DNA of 64,000 nt from NCBI GenBank assembly GCA_006937955.1, contig SSNP01000031.1:755718-819717 (forward strand), given 5' to 3'. Of this stretch, positions 47,860 through 59,040 are shown in pieces (within the stretch, counting starts at the first letter, position 1; each line of letters starts with the position of its first letter). A program made the translations under genes and the position numbers. The notes beneath the pieces are model-generated. The model was not told the DNA's origin and did no database searches. It worked only from the letters and a program-made list of their open reading frames with translations. The stretch is from Pachypanchax playfairii. Lineage: Eukaryota; Chordata; Actinopteri; Cyprinodontiformes; Aplocheilidae.

Positions 47860-48740
47860 CCTAGTCACCCATATGTCTAGGCACCTGCCTTTGCCTGCCA
47901 CCTACAGTAGCTCTCTCTGCACCCAATTTTGATTTACGCAGTCCATGTGGAGGTGGATTCCTGTTGTCTTTTTTGGGCTGAGCTTGCCAAGTCCCTGGAG
48001 CCAATACCTTACCACCTGGCACCCTAATCTCCTTATACTGGGCAAGGTTTACTGCTTGTTGTGGTCTGTTGTCATCAAGGTACTTGAATTGCTCTCAGTC
48101 TGACCCCTCACCAATTTGCCATGGAAGACCTTATCAGGGGCTTATGCCCCACAAAACATAGCCCCCGGGATCCCAGGGGTAGTCAAACCCCATCCACCAC
48201 TTTCAGTGGGGGAATAGCAGGGGAATGTAGCTAAAGTAGTTAAAAAGATGACCAGTGGTAAGTTGCCAGGGGTGGATGAGCTTCACACTGAAATGCTGAA
48301 TGTCATGGATGACACAACTTTTCCGGACCAATGCCTGTGGAGCTGCAGACTGGGGTGGTGGTCCTAATTTTCAAAAAGGGAGACAGAAGAATGTTCTCCA
48401 GCTATATGGCATTACACTTCTCAGCTTAATGTGAAAAAATATTCTAGGGTGTTGGTGAGGAGGTTCTGACCGATTGTCAGACTGATAGATTCCCCCCCTG
48501 TGTCCCCTGGGGCATTCTGTGGGGGATGTTGTTGGAGTATGGGGTCCCAGACACACTTTTATGGGCTGTCTGATCCTTGTACAACAAAAGCAAGCCCTGT
48601 CTCTGCATTTTCAGCAGTAAGTTGATTTTATCCACTGTGTGACGGAGATGCCCTTTGTCACCAATCCTGTTTGCGGTGTTCATGGAAAGGATGGGTGTCT
48701 GCTTTGAGCACCTTAGGATCTCAAATCAACTTTCACTCAA
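47860..48740 (+). pseudogene. RTE/Rex-like LINE reverse-transcriptase relic
   Basis: Broken frames read PGVDELHTEML, VVVLIFKKGDRR, LWGMLLEYGVPDTLLW, LYNKSKPCL and CPLSPILFAVFMERM, the order of motifs in fish RTE/Rex-type polymerases. The upstream 47880-48200 part resembles the region before the RT in the same elements. Stops and a missing middle part make it dead. Confidence 0.65.
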
Positions 48741-48865
48741 TCAGCAGTTCATACAAGTGGAACCGTATGGCTACTTAATCAGTTTTCCAGCCAGCAACGT
48801 TAGTTCCTGAAGTTTATGTGTTGAATGTAGATGACCAGGAAGAATGGATAACAAAAGCCGTAAAT

Positions 48866-49088
48866 CAGGGCTGTTCAAATCCAGGCTTCAAGGGCCAGTA
48901 TACTGCATGTTTTAGGTCTTTTCCTGATTCAACACACTGGAATCAAATGATGGCTTGTTAGCAGGCCTCAGAAGAACTTTGGCATGCTGAGGAGGAAGTT
49001 GGACAATTTGAATCAGCTGTGTTGGTGCAGAGACACATCTAAAATGTGTTGGGCACTGGCCCTTGAGGCCTGGATTTGAATAGCCCTG
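48866..49088. mobile_element. hAT-type MITE with 8-bp target duplication
   Basis: The 223-bp element starts cagggctgttcaaatcc and ends ggatttgaatagccctg. Flanking octamers ccgtaaat and cagtaaat agree at 7 of 8 positions, as expected for hAT insertion. Confidence 0.8.
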
Positions 49089-49129
49089 CAGTAAATTGTG
49101 TTTGTTACAGCACAATTTGGGAATATTTG

Positions 49130-50280
49130 TTAAAGGTACAGTATGTAAGAATTAGACCTTGTTGCCAAATCCAAGTCCCACAGTTCATGTAGAAAAAAAA
49201 AACGTCTGTTCTCAGCTACTCACCCCATCCCTTCCCTGATTTTTCTGTTGAGTTGCCAGTTCTGATGTTGATTCCTGTTTTATTTCTTTTGTATTTGTTC
49301 AATTTTTGGGAATGTCTGAAGGCTTATTTGTTCAGGGTTGAGTTTTCCTAAGTGTGTTTGAATACTCCATCACGTGCAGCTCAGCTGCTCAGTTGGAAGG
49401 ATGCGGTGGTTTCTTACTTTTTGATGCTGGTCGTTGTGCAATTACAGCTGCTTGTGTTGAAGACTTGGCAGGCTTACGCCGGGCTCACACTGCATCCAGA
49501 TCCGGTCCGGTGCGGACCCCGCAGGTATTCCGTTAGATTAAAATCCCTTTTGAAGGCTCACAGTAGCTCCGCGCGGTGCGGGTCCGGTTACGGGGGCCGT
49601 ACGGCACTACGGAAAGAATCCGCAAGGTTAAATTTTTTCCGGACGCCGGAGTCGATCCGCGTCAAGTTTGATGAAATCTGACGAACTATACAGGAAGTGT
49701 GGCTTGAATATCCGGTGTTTTTTCAAAATAAACGAGTGTACAAACAATTGTAACTTGACTCTTCTTTTTAGACAGCACACGCGCTAATAGTAAATGTAAA
49801 CATTACATCACACCCGGTGACACAGGGTCCCGAAAGCCTGCAGCACAACACATTTTCACACATTTGCTAAATAATGGACGTGTTCTCGTGTGAAGTCCCG
49901 ACAAAACGATAACTCACGTGAACTTCTGTTCTCACGGGTGACGTTTACGCACCCAGCACCGGAGCTGGCCACACTCCCTATCCGGAGCAGATGTGAGTGG
50001 TAGCTTGCGGAAAAACCGCACCGAAGCCGGACCGAAGCCGTTCCGTAGGCAGTGTGAGCCCGGCGTTACATGTGATTCCTATGGAACCAGGAAGTCTGGA
50101 CTTGTAAATAATAATTCCGGTGTGGACCAGCGTTTTTAAAATGACAGTAACAGTAGTAGCTACCACCCAGTTGGCTGAGATCGGGATCTGTTACAGTGTG
50201 ACTTTATTTTCAACATCGGTGGGACATTAGACTGTTGTGTGAGTATTTCGCTGTAAAATTCTTACCTATTGTACCTTTAA
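49130..50280. mobile_element. MITE with ttaaaggtaca ends, host of a nested MITE
   Basis: The left end taaaggtacagtatgtaaga and right end tcttacctattgtaccttta are imperfect inverted repeats. Its body is split by the element at 49478-50070. Confidence 0.65.
49478..50070 (-). mobile_element. GC-rich MITE, copy 2, inverted relative to copy 1
   Basis: It begins gccgggctcacactgc and ends gcagtgtgagcccggc. The body matches 21769-22352 in reverse orientation over nearly the whole length, with scattered differences. The shared words ccgcgcgg and ccgtaccg-type CpG tracts make it stand out from AT-rich intron. Confidence 0.8.
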
Positions 50281-52347
50281 AGAACAAGTACTCTTTGGAC
50301 CATTCTGACATTCTGATTCAACAGCGGTTCTGATTCTGATTCCGTTTTGTGGTGCATTAGCCAGAATGTAAGCTATACGAAGCTATTGCTACCATAATAT
50401 TTAAAGTCACCAGATGAAAATGAAATAGCAAAAATCCATAACCTTCACTGTAAACATTACTGAAGAAGAAAGAGGTATTGTTGGGACATAGTCCCAAAAA
50501 AGTATTTTGATTTCTTAAAGGTCAAATTATTATTTTCTTTTTTGAAAAAGTTGGTTTTATCTTCACTTTTTTAAAATTTGATTTGTTTTTTTTCACAAAT
50601 TGCACCTTCTAAGGTTACGTAGAAATAGCTATGCTTTAGCGTAAGAGAAATTAGCTTGTGCTGTGAGAAAAACCTAAATGGTAATTAATATGATCTCCTG
50701 CACCTTGCATGCTGCATTCTGTTTACTGCAATGTGCTGCTGCAGTCCATTGGATTATGGTATTTTAATTAAGTAAAGGCCCTAGTTTACATTGACAACTC
50801 AGGGTGAAAATAAAGATTTTTTTCTCTTCAATTTGGATGGGAGAAAAGTCTCTTTTCTATCTGCATTCTCCCGTTTAGTAAAAACCCACGAACAGTACAG
50901 TTGGTAATTAGTAAACTAAAAGCTTTTCAGCTCCTCTGAGACTATTCTTTTGCACATTCTCATTTCTTCCCCTCAATATTTTTTATCTCCCCCTGTTCCT
51001 CTTCAGTTCTACATGCCCAAACTCTATAAAATCTGTAATGTATTACCCAAACAAAGCTTTTTAGGAGTAAATTCTGCAGAGTACAGGCGAAGGTTCTGTG
51101 GAGGGACAAGCACAACTAAATAGTAATAAGCTTTAAATTTCCAAAGTTTATTAATAACTGTTGGAAATAATTTGTTGGAAAAAACACATCTTTACATATC
51201 TCTCATTTAAGTGTCCTGCATTTTAAAAGCAGAGATTCCCCATTCTCTGTGACCATCACAATAACACTAACAGGCTCTGGTGAGCTTGGGTATTGATGAC
51301 TGAATTATCCAAGTATTGCTAAAAACACAAAATAAAGAGTGCCATAATAATAAAATTACCCACAATGGTTATGTGTTAATGAATAATGCTACTGCTTTAA
51401 AGAGCAACTCACCCTCAAAATAGTTTTTTTCTGCTTTTAAACTGTATTAGTGGGTCTTTACCAATGCAACCTTTCCGTTTCTGGGCATTTCTAAGACACG
51501 CCTCCTGGAGTATAAAACCATCTCTCAGACAGACACACTCGCCCCTACCCGCCCATTGTCTCCAGCTTCAGAGCTGACTTTAAAAATCAATTAATTTACT
51601 CATTAACAAATCTTACCTTGTTCCTCTTCCCCCCTCCCGTTTAAGCTGAATATGTACATATTTGTGATTCCAGGACCAAGATACTTACTAAATCATGACT
51701 ACTTTGTACCATTACACCCCTAAAGTCTATTGTACCCAATTTATTGAAACTCAGAATATTAGGTTAAACTCAGAGCTGTCTTTTTGTTGTCTTGGGTTGG
51801 TAGTGTCTGCATGTGTATGTAACGCTTCTTTTTTACCAATCAAGCTTGATGATTGTCAACAAGTTTGTACTTCAGCTAAGATGACAGTTTTACATATGAA
51901 TGTCAGTTTTGCCTCAGACGATGGAGAGGTGACTGCTGAGACATACAGTAACATTACATATTTTGACAAAACTCCGTCCTACCTATATCTCTCTTGTATC
52001 TGTATTTGAATCTGATGCTTTGGTAAAAATCAGAAGCTAACATTTATATTTCATTCCATGAGCACTCAGTTGATTTTAGCATTAAAAAGGCTGTAAGCAA
52101 GTTCAGTCGGAAGAAGACAAAACGTGACATTTTCAAAATGATTCACAGCAGCATCTTTTTGCTTTTTTGCTAATTAAATTTTTTATTTAATTATTATTAA
52201 TAGCTACAGATCCCTTTCTAAAAAGCGGAATCAGAACATTTAGAGCATCTGAGATCCAATCACTTATTGGGCATCCTTTTCTGCTAATGTTGTCTGTAGA
52301 TTGCATGCATTCATTGTGTTCCTTCTCTTGCTCTACTATTCCTTTAG
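50281..52347 (+). other. Intronic sequence before exon h
   Basis: A segment from about 51398 (ttaaagagcaactcaccctc) looks like one end of a known type of fish DNA element, but I could not find its partner end. No gene is supported. Confidence 0.4.
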
Positions 52348-52387
52348 ACGGATTTTGAGAAGGACGTGGACTTGGCTTGTCAAACAG
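52348..52387 (+). CDS. adgrb2: adgrb2 exon h: tail segment TDFEKDVDLACQT
   Basis: The exon is 40 nt after cctttag and before GTGAGT. It reads TDFEKDVDLACQT plus one base of the next codon. The DFEKDVDLAC motif is conserved in all BAI tails. Phase 1 at the end is completed by exon i (giving Val) or by the candidate 15-nt microexon. Confidence 0.94.
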
Positions 52388-52825
52388 GTGAGTCTGCCTA
52401 TCCATCAGCTTTTTTCGAGCTCTGTCACTCTCTTTTTAGTTTTCTTGCCCTTTCTCTGCTCAAGATAGATTTAGTTAGCATTGCAGTCTGTTGCACCCTT
52501 AGCTTGCTGATGACACGACGGGAGCCAATGTGCTTCGTCACCACATCGCTGTATTCGAATTACAATGCCTTATCAATCACCCTGATTCTGCCCAATAAGT
52601 GTTCAGCGACCATATGTTCAGATAAGACTGTGTTTAATTGTGCATGATGATAACCCTCCTCAGTGTGCTCACACATGTTTAACTTGTCAGCAGACAATAT
52701 TCTCATGTGAGTGTTTAGCTGTGTTACAAATGTAATGCAGTGCAGTGTTTGTGTTGTGATTTTTTTATATTAACACTGCCTTTCACACACACACACACCC
52801 AATTCCCCTAACCCCACTCCCACAG

Positions 52826-52840
52826 AGAGAGGACACCCAT
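52826..52840 (+). CDS. adgrb2: Candidate 15-nt neuronal-type microexon
   Basis: The segment agagaggacacccat lies between a pyrimidine-rich acceptor (ccactcccacag) and a perfect GTAAGT donor, inside the intron between exons h and i. It is 15 nt, so it preserves frame, and in phase 1 it would insert ERGHP and change the following Val to Phe. Microexons of 3-27 nt are common in neuronal synaptic genes. The evidence is splice-site quality and phase only; chance pairing of sites in a 3.4-kb intron cannot be excluded. Confidence 0.45.
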
Positions 52841-53255
52841 GTAAGTTTTGCACCCAACTCAACATTGCTTGATCAATCCTAGAAATCAGTCATTCCTATA
52901 GATAAATCTGGACTGTAGCCTGCTTTTGTAACATTAGAGCCAGTAATTTATTTAATATTTTTACCATTCCAAAGTGTATTCCACCAGAACGTTGGGTATT
53001 GTCAACATCCAATTGAACAAAATTCTTTCTTTGTTGTTTTGTTGCATTGTTTGCTGGACCTAATATGTTATTTTTATTCTATATTATTTTAGGGTATTCG
53101 GTTGGTGTTATTCTGCATTGCAGCACCACAAATTGTAAAAAGAAATAATAAATTATTTATTCTAAATTCACATTTACATTTTAGACCAAATGTCACATTC
53201 AGTCAGTGATACAACATGAAAATATAACCGGATATTTCTATAGGTCTGCTTTTTT

Positions 53256-53289
<34 letters not shown>

Positions 53290-53541
53290 AATATATAGTG
53301 TGAAATGCATGATTTGTGACATGAATGCTAGATTGATTTCATTTTTTAAATGGTTTGTAAACATGGGATGCTGTTATTCTTTAGCAGGCAGTTTTAAGGG
53401 GTGGTCATCTCATTTATATGTGTTGGACTTTGATCTTGTGCATGTTTAGCAATATTTCTAATTTTCATTGTTTTGACATCCTTTATACCAGTACAGATTT
53501 ACTCTACAACAGGAGAAATTTAATTTACTCCTTCCGTTGTA
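52841..53541 (+). other. Intronic sequence with TA-rich microsatellite
   Basis: A (TA)n tract lies at about 53260-53298. Nothing else is recognised. Confidence 0.6.
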
Positions 53542-55143
53542 CAGTGGGGCAAAAAAGTATTTAGTCAGCCACCAATTGTGTAAGTTCTCCCACTTAAAAA
53601 GATCAGAGAGGCCTGTAATTTTCATCATAGGTATACCTCAACTATGAGAGACAAAATGAGGGAAAAAAATCCAGAAAATCACATTGTCTGATTTTTAAAG
53701 AATTTATTTGCAAATTATGGTGGAAAATAAGTATTTGGTTAATAACAAAAGTTAATCTCAATACTTTGTTATATAGCCTTTGTTGGCAATGACAGAGGTC
53801 AAACGTTTTCTGTAAGTCTTCACAAGGTTTTCACACACTGTTGCTGGTATTTTGGCCCATTCCTCCATGCAGATCTCCTCTAGAGCAGTGATGTTTTGGG
53901 GCTGACGCTGGGCAACACGGACTTTCAACTCCCTCCAGAGATTTTCTATGGGGTTGAGATCTGGAGGCTGGCTAGGCCACTCCAGGACCTTGAAATGCTT
54001 CTTACGAAGCCACTCCTTCGTTGCCCGGGCGGTGTGTTTGGGATCATTGTCATGCTGAAAGACCCAGCCACGTCTCATTTTCAATGCCCTTGCTGATGGA
54101 AGGAGGTTTTCACTCAAAATCTTACGATACATGGCCCCATTCATTCTTTCCTTTACACGGATCAGTCGTCCTGGTCCCCTTGCAGAAAAACAGCCCCAAA
54201 GCATGATGTTTCCACCCCCATGCTTTACAGTAGGTATGGTGTTCTTTGGATCCAACTCAGCATTCTTTCCCCTCCAAACACGACAAGTTGAGTTTCTACC
54301 AAAAAGTTCTATTTTGGTTTCATCTGACCATATGATGTTCTCCCAATCCTCTTCTGGATCATCCAAATGCTCTCTAGCAAACCGCAGACGGGCCTGGACG
54401 TGTCCTGGCTTCAGCAGGGGGACACGTCTGGCACTGCAGGATTTGAGTCCATGGCGGCGTAGTGTGTTACTGATGGTAGCCTTTGTTACTTTGGTCCCAG
54501 CTCTCTGCAGGTCATTCACTAGGTCCCTCCGTGTGGTTCTGGGATTTTTGCTCACCGTTCTTGTGATCATTTTGACCCCACGGGGTGAAATCTTGCGTGG
54601 AGCCCCAGATCGAGGGAGATTATCAGTGGTCTTGTATGTCTTCCATTTTCTAATAATTGCTCCCACAGTTGATTTCTTCACACCAAGCTGCTTACCTATT
54701 GCAGATTCAGTCTTCCCAGCCTGGTGAAGGTCTACAATTTTGTTTCTGGTGTCCTTTGACAGCTCTTTGGTCTTGGCCATAGTGGAGTTTGGAGCGTGAC
54801 TGTTTGAGGTTGTGGACAGGTGTCTTTTATACTGATAACGAGTTTACACAGGTGCCATTAATACAGGTAACGAGTGGAGGACCGAGGAGCCTCTTAAAGA
54901 AGTTACAGGTCTGTGAAAGCCAGAAATCTTACTTGTTTGTAGGTGACCAAATACTTATTTTCCACCATAATTTGCAAATAAATTCTTTAAAAATCAGACA
55001 ATGTGATTTTCTGGATTTTTTTTCCTCATTTTGTCTCTCATAGTTGAGGTATACCTATGATGAAAATTACAGGCCTCTCTGATCTTTTTAAGTGGGAGAA
55101 CTTACACAATTGGTGGCTGACTAAATACTTTTTTGCCCCACTG
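53542..55143 (-). mobile_element. Tc1-like transposon copy 2, apparently intact
   Basis: The 1602-bp element has cagtggggcaaaaaagtatt ends, long TIRs of about 200 bp and TA on both sides (53540-53541, 55144-55145). It carries an uninterrupted transposase on the minus strand. It is nearly identical to copy 1 (37141) and in the opposite orientation. It lies in the intron between exons h and i. Confidence 0.95.
53758..54780 (-). CDS. Tc1-family transposase, full length
   Basis: The protein has 340 residues, the usual length for Tc1 transposases, which cut the element out and insert it at TA. N-terminal paired-like helix-turn-helix domains (about 1-110) bind the TIRs, with a GAPRK hook-like motif at 59-63 between them. 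The catalytic triad is D153 (WSDETK), D244 (FQHDND) and E279 (LNPIENLW), with 34 residues between the last two (DD34E). No stop or frameshift. The ATG at 54780 was chosen because it matches copy 1 and the family start. Whether it is expressed cannot be told from sequence. Confidence 0.93.
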   Translation of the reverse strand: MAKTKELSKDTRNKIVDLHQAGKTESAIGKQLGVKKSTVGAIIRKWKTYKTTDNLPRSGAPRKISPRGVKMITRTVSKNPRTTRRDLVNDLQRAGTKVTKATISNTLRRHGLKSCSARRVPLLKPGHVQARLRFAREHLDDPEEDWENIIWSDETKIELFGRNSTCRVWRGKNAELDPKNTIPTVKHGGGNIMLWGCFSARGPGRLIRVKERMNGAMYRKILSENLLPSARALKMRRGWVFQHDNDPKHTARATKEWLRKKHFKVLEWPSQPPDLNPIENLWRELKVRVAQRQPQNITALEEICMEEWAKIPATVCENLVKTYRKRLTSVIANKGYITKY

Positions 55144-55145
55144 TA

Positions 55146-55768
55146 TAATGGAGTTAATGGCATGAAAGACCAGATCTTTTTTCAGCATTGTTTTGACTTT
55201 GAACTAAAAGTCAGAGTCAAACATTCTGAGCCTTGTGAATCAAATTAATGCTATAAAGCTGGGGCAGATGGAGAACTGTTCCTTTAAACATGCACACCAC
55301 CTTAAGCCTGCCCCTAGTTCCTGCAAAGCTATTATTCCCCCTGAACATTTTGCACGAAAACCAGCCTAAAGCTACCTAAAACTATGGTTGCGTTCTGTTA
55401 CTGTTATATACAGTCATAATTTTCTTGTGAATTATAAATGAACTATATTCCAGTTTTTTCTAAAATCTTTCCATTCAAGATGCAACAAGACCATTTGCGA
55501 GTTTATAGTTTCAAACCAATTTCATTAAATTCAACTCTACATATACAAACACATAGAGAAAAAAAGTATATATGTATATATATACTGTATATATACATAT
55601 ATATTTTATATATATATTTTTGTATATATATAGATAATGGTTTCTCAATTATATTTCTTCTTTGGGCCTTTTAACAACCACTTGAACTTCCTCTTGTCTG
55701 TATGACTCCAATCCTGAACTTTTCCTGTTTTCTCTCCAACTTCCTGTGCTTTCCTGAACTCCCTTCAG
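55146..55768 (+). other. Intron before exon i, with TA-rich microsatellite
   Basis: An interrupted TA tract lies at about 55567-55631. The acceptor tract of exon i follows. Confidence 0.6.
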
Positions 55769-55941
55769 TCATTTTCAAAGAGGTTAACACTTGTAACCCA
55801 GCCACTATCACCGGAACCCTGTCTCGAATATCCCTGGATGACGAAGATGATCCCAAGCTTGTAGCCAATCAAGAAGGGGGAGTGGGGGTTAATTTCAGCT
55901 CCCTCCCTGGTAACATCCCACCTCCAAACCTCATTGTACAG
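55769..55941 (+). CDS. adgrb2: adgrb2 exon i: cytoplasmic tail, TITGTLSRISL region
   Basis: The exon is 173 nt after cccttcag and before GTTTGA. It reads (V)IFKEVNTCNPATITGTLSR and then an acidic patch DDEDDPK, ending PPPNLIVQ. The FKEVNTCNP and TITGTLSR motifs match the ADGRB2 tail. It ends in phase 0 and is followed by the shortest intron seen (128 bp). Confidence 0.95.
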
Positions 55942-56069
55942 GTTTGAGCTCAACTTCACTAGCAGATTAGACAACAAGGTTGAATTTCTGAACTTTTCTG
56001 TCTAAAGTGAAGACATATTAATTAAGATTAATTAAACTGGATTTACTTGCCAAACTTTTTTTTTCCAAG

Positions 56070-56777
56070 GTTCCAAATTTAGGAGGCCTCAATGAACTCA
56101 ATGAGTCACCCCTGAAGAAGGAAGTCAATGTGGACCAGCAGAGACAGCAGGGACAGCAACGCAGTGCTGCTCCGATCTACCTGTGTACTGAGAGTGGCCT
56201 GGGCTGGGCACGACCGCCCACTTCCTCCAATAACTCCCAGGATGGAAGTGCAGGTAGTGGAGGGAGTGGAGGAGGAGGAAGTGGTGGAGGAGGAGAGGGA
56301 GACTACATGGTCTTACCTCGTAGGACAGTCAGTCTTAAACCTCCAGTGCCCTCACAAGGAGGAAGCCTGGGATTGGGTGGAGAGGACAAGCCTCTCAACA
56401 TCGCAGTAGAGGACCCTCCTTTCCCTCCACCTCCCTCTCCTCTGACCCTCCATCCAGCAGAGAGCGAGACCTACCCAGTGGATTTTGTACCATCCAGCGT
56501 GGGTGACATGAATATCACCATGAACCTAAACCGTTCTTATGGGACGATCAAAACCATGCCCCATGGGCATGGCCACTTGATGGCTCAGGGGGGTCATGTG
56601 CTCTCCCAAGGAGGACACATGCATTCCCATGGGCATTCACTCCACTTAAAACCAGGTCAGAGGCCATCAGTCAGACAGATTCTGACTGGAGGAACAACGG
56701 TGGAGAGAACCCGAACCCTCCCACGCAACCTGGGGAGCAACAATGCCAACACCAGCCTCTCTGCAGGATCTCTTGAG
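56070..56777 (+). CDS. adgrb2: adgrb2 exon j: large low-complexity tail exon
   Basis: The exon is 708 nt (236 codons), phase 0 at both ends, after ttttccaag and before GTGGGT. In order it holds a Gln-rich start (VDQQRQQGQQR), IYLCTESGLGW, a Gly-Ser run, the conserved GDYMVLPRRTVSL, a Pro-rich stretch (DPPFPPPPSPL), MNITMNLNRSYGT, a His/Gly repeat with HGHGHL and QGGH units, and RTRTLPRN before AGSLE. GDYMVLPRRT is shared with mammalian ADGRB2. The Gly, Pro and His runs are weakly conserved disordered tail. Confidence 0.93.
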
Positions 56778-59004
56778 GTGGGTAAAATGTTGTGAAACAA
56801 GAGAAGGAAGTGTTCCAAAAAGCAGCTGAGCTTTGTTGCACCTTTCTGCTAAGCTGATGTTTTACAGTTATTGATGTGGTGGTGCACCCACTTAAGTGAT
56901 GGTACAGTGATGAATGGAAGTGGGAGGAAGCACTCTGGCAATGAGATCCAATTACTTAATGTCACACTCTGTCTGTGCAGGTGTTTTGAAGAGCGCAAAT
57001 AAATGCAAATGGCACAGTTAGCATTAAATGTTCACCAGTTAACTAATTTTGTAACAATAGACTGATTAGTTTTTAAAAGTTCAGCTTTATCCTGTTTTTA
57101 TGTTAAAAAAACAATCTTAACTGTGATATGTCACAAAGAAATGTGTGATAAAAAGGTTAATAGGATTTTATAGAATTTATTAGAAGTTCCATGAGTAATG
57201 CCTTAGAAAAAGCCAATCTAATTTTTTGTGAAACAGTTTCTTGAACATAAATGGCACTAAATAGCAAAACAATACACCCAACACTGTGATACTGTCACTT
57301 CTGTGTGCTGAAGAACAAGTCTGGTGCAACAGCTGCTAATATTTTGAGTTTAGTAGTATTTATCCCTGCCTACTGGGACAAAGAACAGCAAAATTAGTCT
57401 TTTTCAGAATGACTGACAAATTCTTATCAGGGTCCTGTCTCCTTGTGAGTGTGAAACTGTCTGCAATACCCCCTTCTAGCTAAACAATGTGAAGCAGCAG
57501 ATGGACTGAGACCGATAGGATCCGAGGAAATACCCCTGGTGAATGTTTTTTAGCTCACTACAGTTCAGTACACATTTATGTAACCATTGTCTTACGCATT
57601 TAAGAAGCAACCACTCAATAATACAAAATCAAACACAGAAATGTTGGATCTTTCCTTTCTTTGGAATTTTACAATTACTTTGCGTTACAATCTACAAATG
57701 CCTTATTTAAAGCTGAGGACGAGCCATTGAAAATTAAAAGAAGGAACTGTGAGTGCACTCATGAAAAGAAAAAGAACTGGGCTGAGAAACCTTCTGAATT
57801 TACTATACTGCTATAATGCCACCCTGTTTGGATAGGCATCATTTGAAGATGGATAATGGAGCATGCCTTTAAGTGATGAAATCACTGCAATTTTTTTGCC
57901 ATATTTATGACATGGTGAGATATCGTGGAGGAATCACAACTACTTACTTTTATTCCGTTAAATCTTGCAAGTTTGACCTCTAATTTGACTAATTAAAGCA
58001 TAAGAGATGTTTGGAGGACAAATTATCTTGTTATTATGTTCCAGTCTGTAGTGTAAAATATTAAACAGGGTTTTCTTACAAGAAATATTGGGTGAATAAG
58101 AGAGAAACTTATGTTGCTATGACATTATCAAATCACAGAAGAAAAGGAGCTTTGTATGAGTGAATTAGCAACTGTACTGTGTGTGTCCTCCATCAAAATA
58201 TGCAATATACAGCTCTGTGTTGTAAAAGTCTCATAATACATAACTCCATCATGAAAGTTCTCTGTATAAGGCATTAATTGAAAAATGCAGGATGTAAGTA
58301 GGAGACCTTAGGCTAAAACCTGCTCAGTATGAATGATTTATTTTTGGTACTATTTTTTAAACTATGGCTGTTGTGGCATCAGAACAACAACTCTGACCTT
58401 TTGAAGAAATGATTACAGCTTTTAACAAACTGTGGAGAACCGCTCTCCTCTGTGCCAAATGCAAATCTGGTTGACGGCAAGAACCAGATCAGCAGTAAGA
58501 GATGGAATGTAATTTAGTGCTATGTAAGAGCCAGATGAGTTGGAAATGTCTGCATCTGTTAAACTGGTGGTTTATGTGACACCTACTAAAGCTGTGGGGG
58601 TACATGCAATAGTTTTCAAACAACATTAGAGAAGGAAACTTGTGTCTTGCAGCTGTTTTAAAGCATATCACCATACACAAATACTTGAAAAAAGCAAATG
58701 GGAGAATTTGTTGCTATTGTATCAAATGTGTTGAAATCTTATGAGCTGAAAAATTATTATCTCATTGTAATTCTGGGCTATTTCACTTTGCTAATCTCAA
58801 CCCGGTGAAATGATTTGCTTCATTGCCTTGACATTTCTAATATCTGTATCATGTTGGGCACCTAGTACGGATTAGCCCCGCTCTTTTCACTTAACAATGG
58901 CATTGAGAAGTCCACAAAATAGATCACGATCGCAAGAGTTCAGTTGGGGTTGAGGGGTGGTCACTGATGCTCTCTTCTCTCCCCCCTGCCCCCTCCTCTT
59001 CCAG
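56778..59004 (+). other. Intron between exons j and k
   Basis: No repeats or exons are recognised. The acceptor region is C-rich (58980-59004). Confidence 0.5.
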
Positions 59005-59040
59005 AGGAAGAGAGTACGTTACTCTGAGCTGGACTTCGAG
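59005..59040 (+). CDS. adgrb2: adgrb2 exon k: 36-nt exon RKRVRYSELDFE
   Basis: The exon is 36 nt (12 codons), phase 0 at both ends, after cctcttccag and before GTAAGA. It encodes RKRVRYSELDFE, the well-conserved basic-then-acidic motif of BAI tails that joins directly to KVMHTRKRH of exon l. Its small size makes it easy for gene finders to miss. Confidence 0.93.

Noticed and set aside
54131..54727. 198-codon + strand frame opposite the Tc1 transposase
   Set aside because: It is a mirror frame of a conserved coding sequence and has no independent support.
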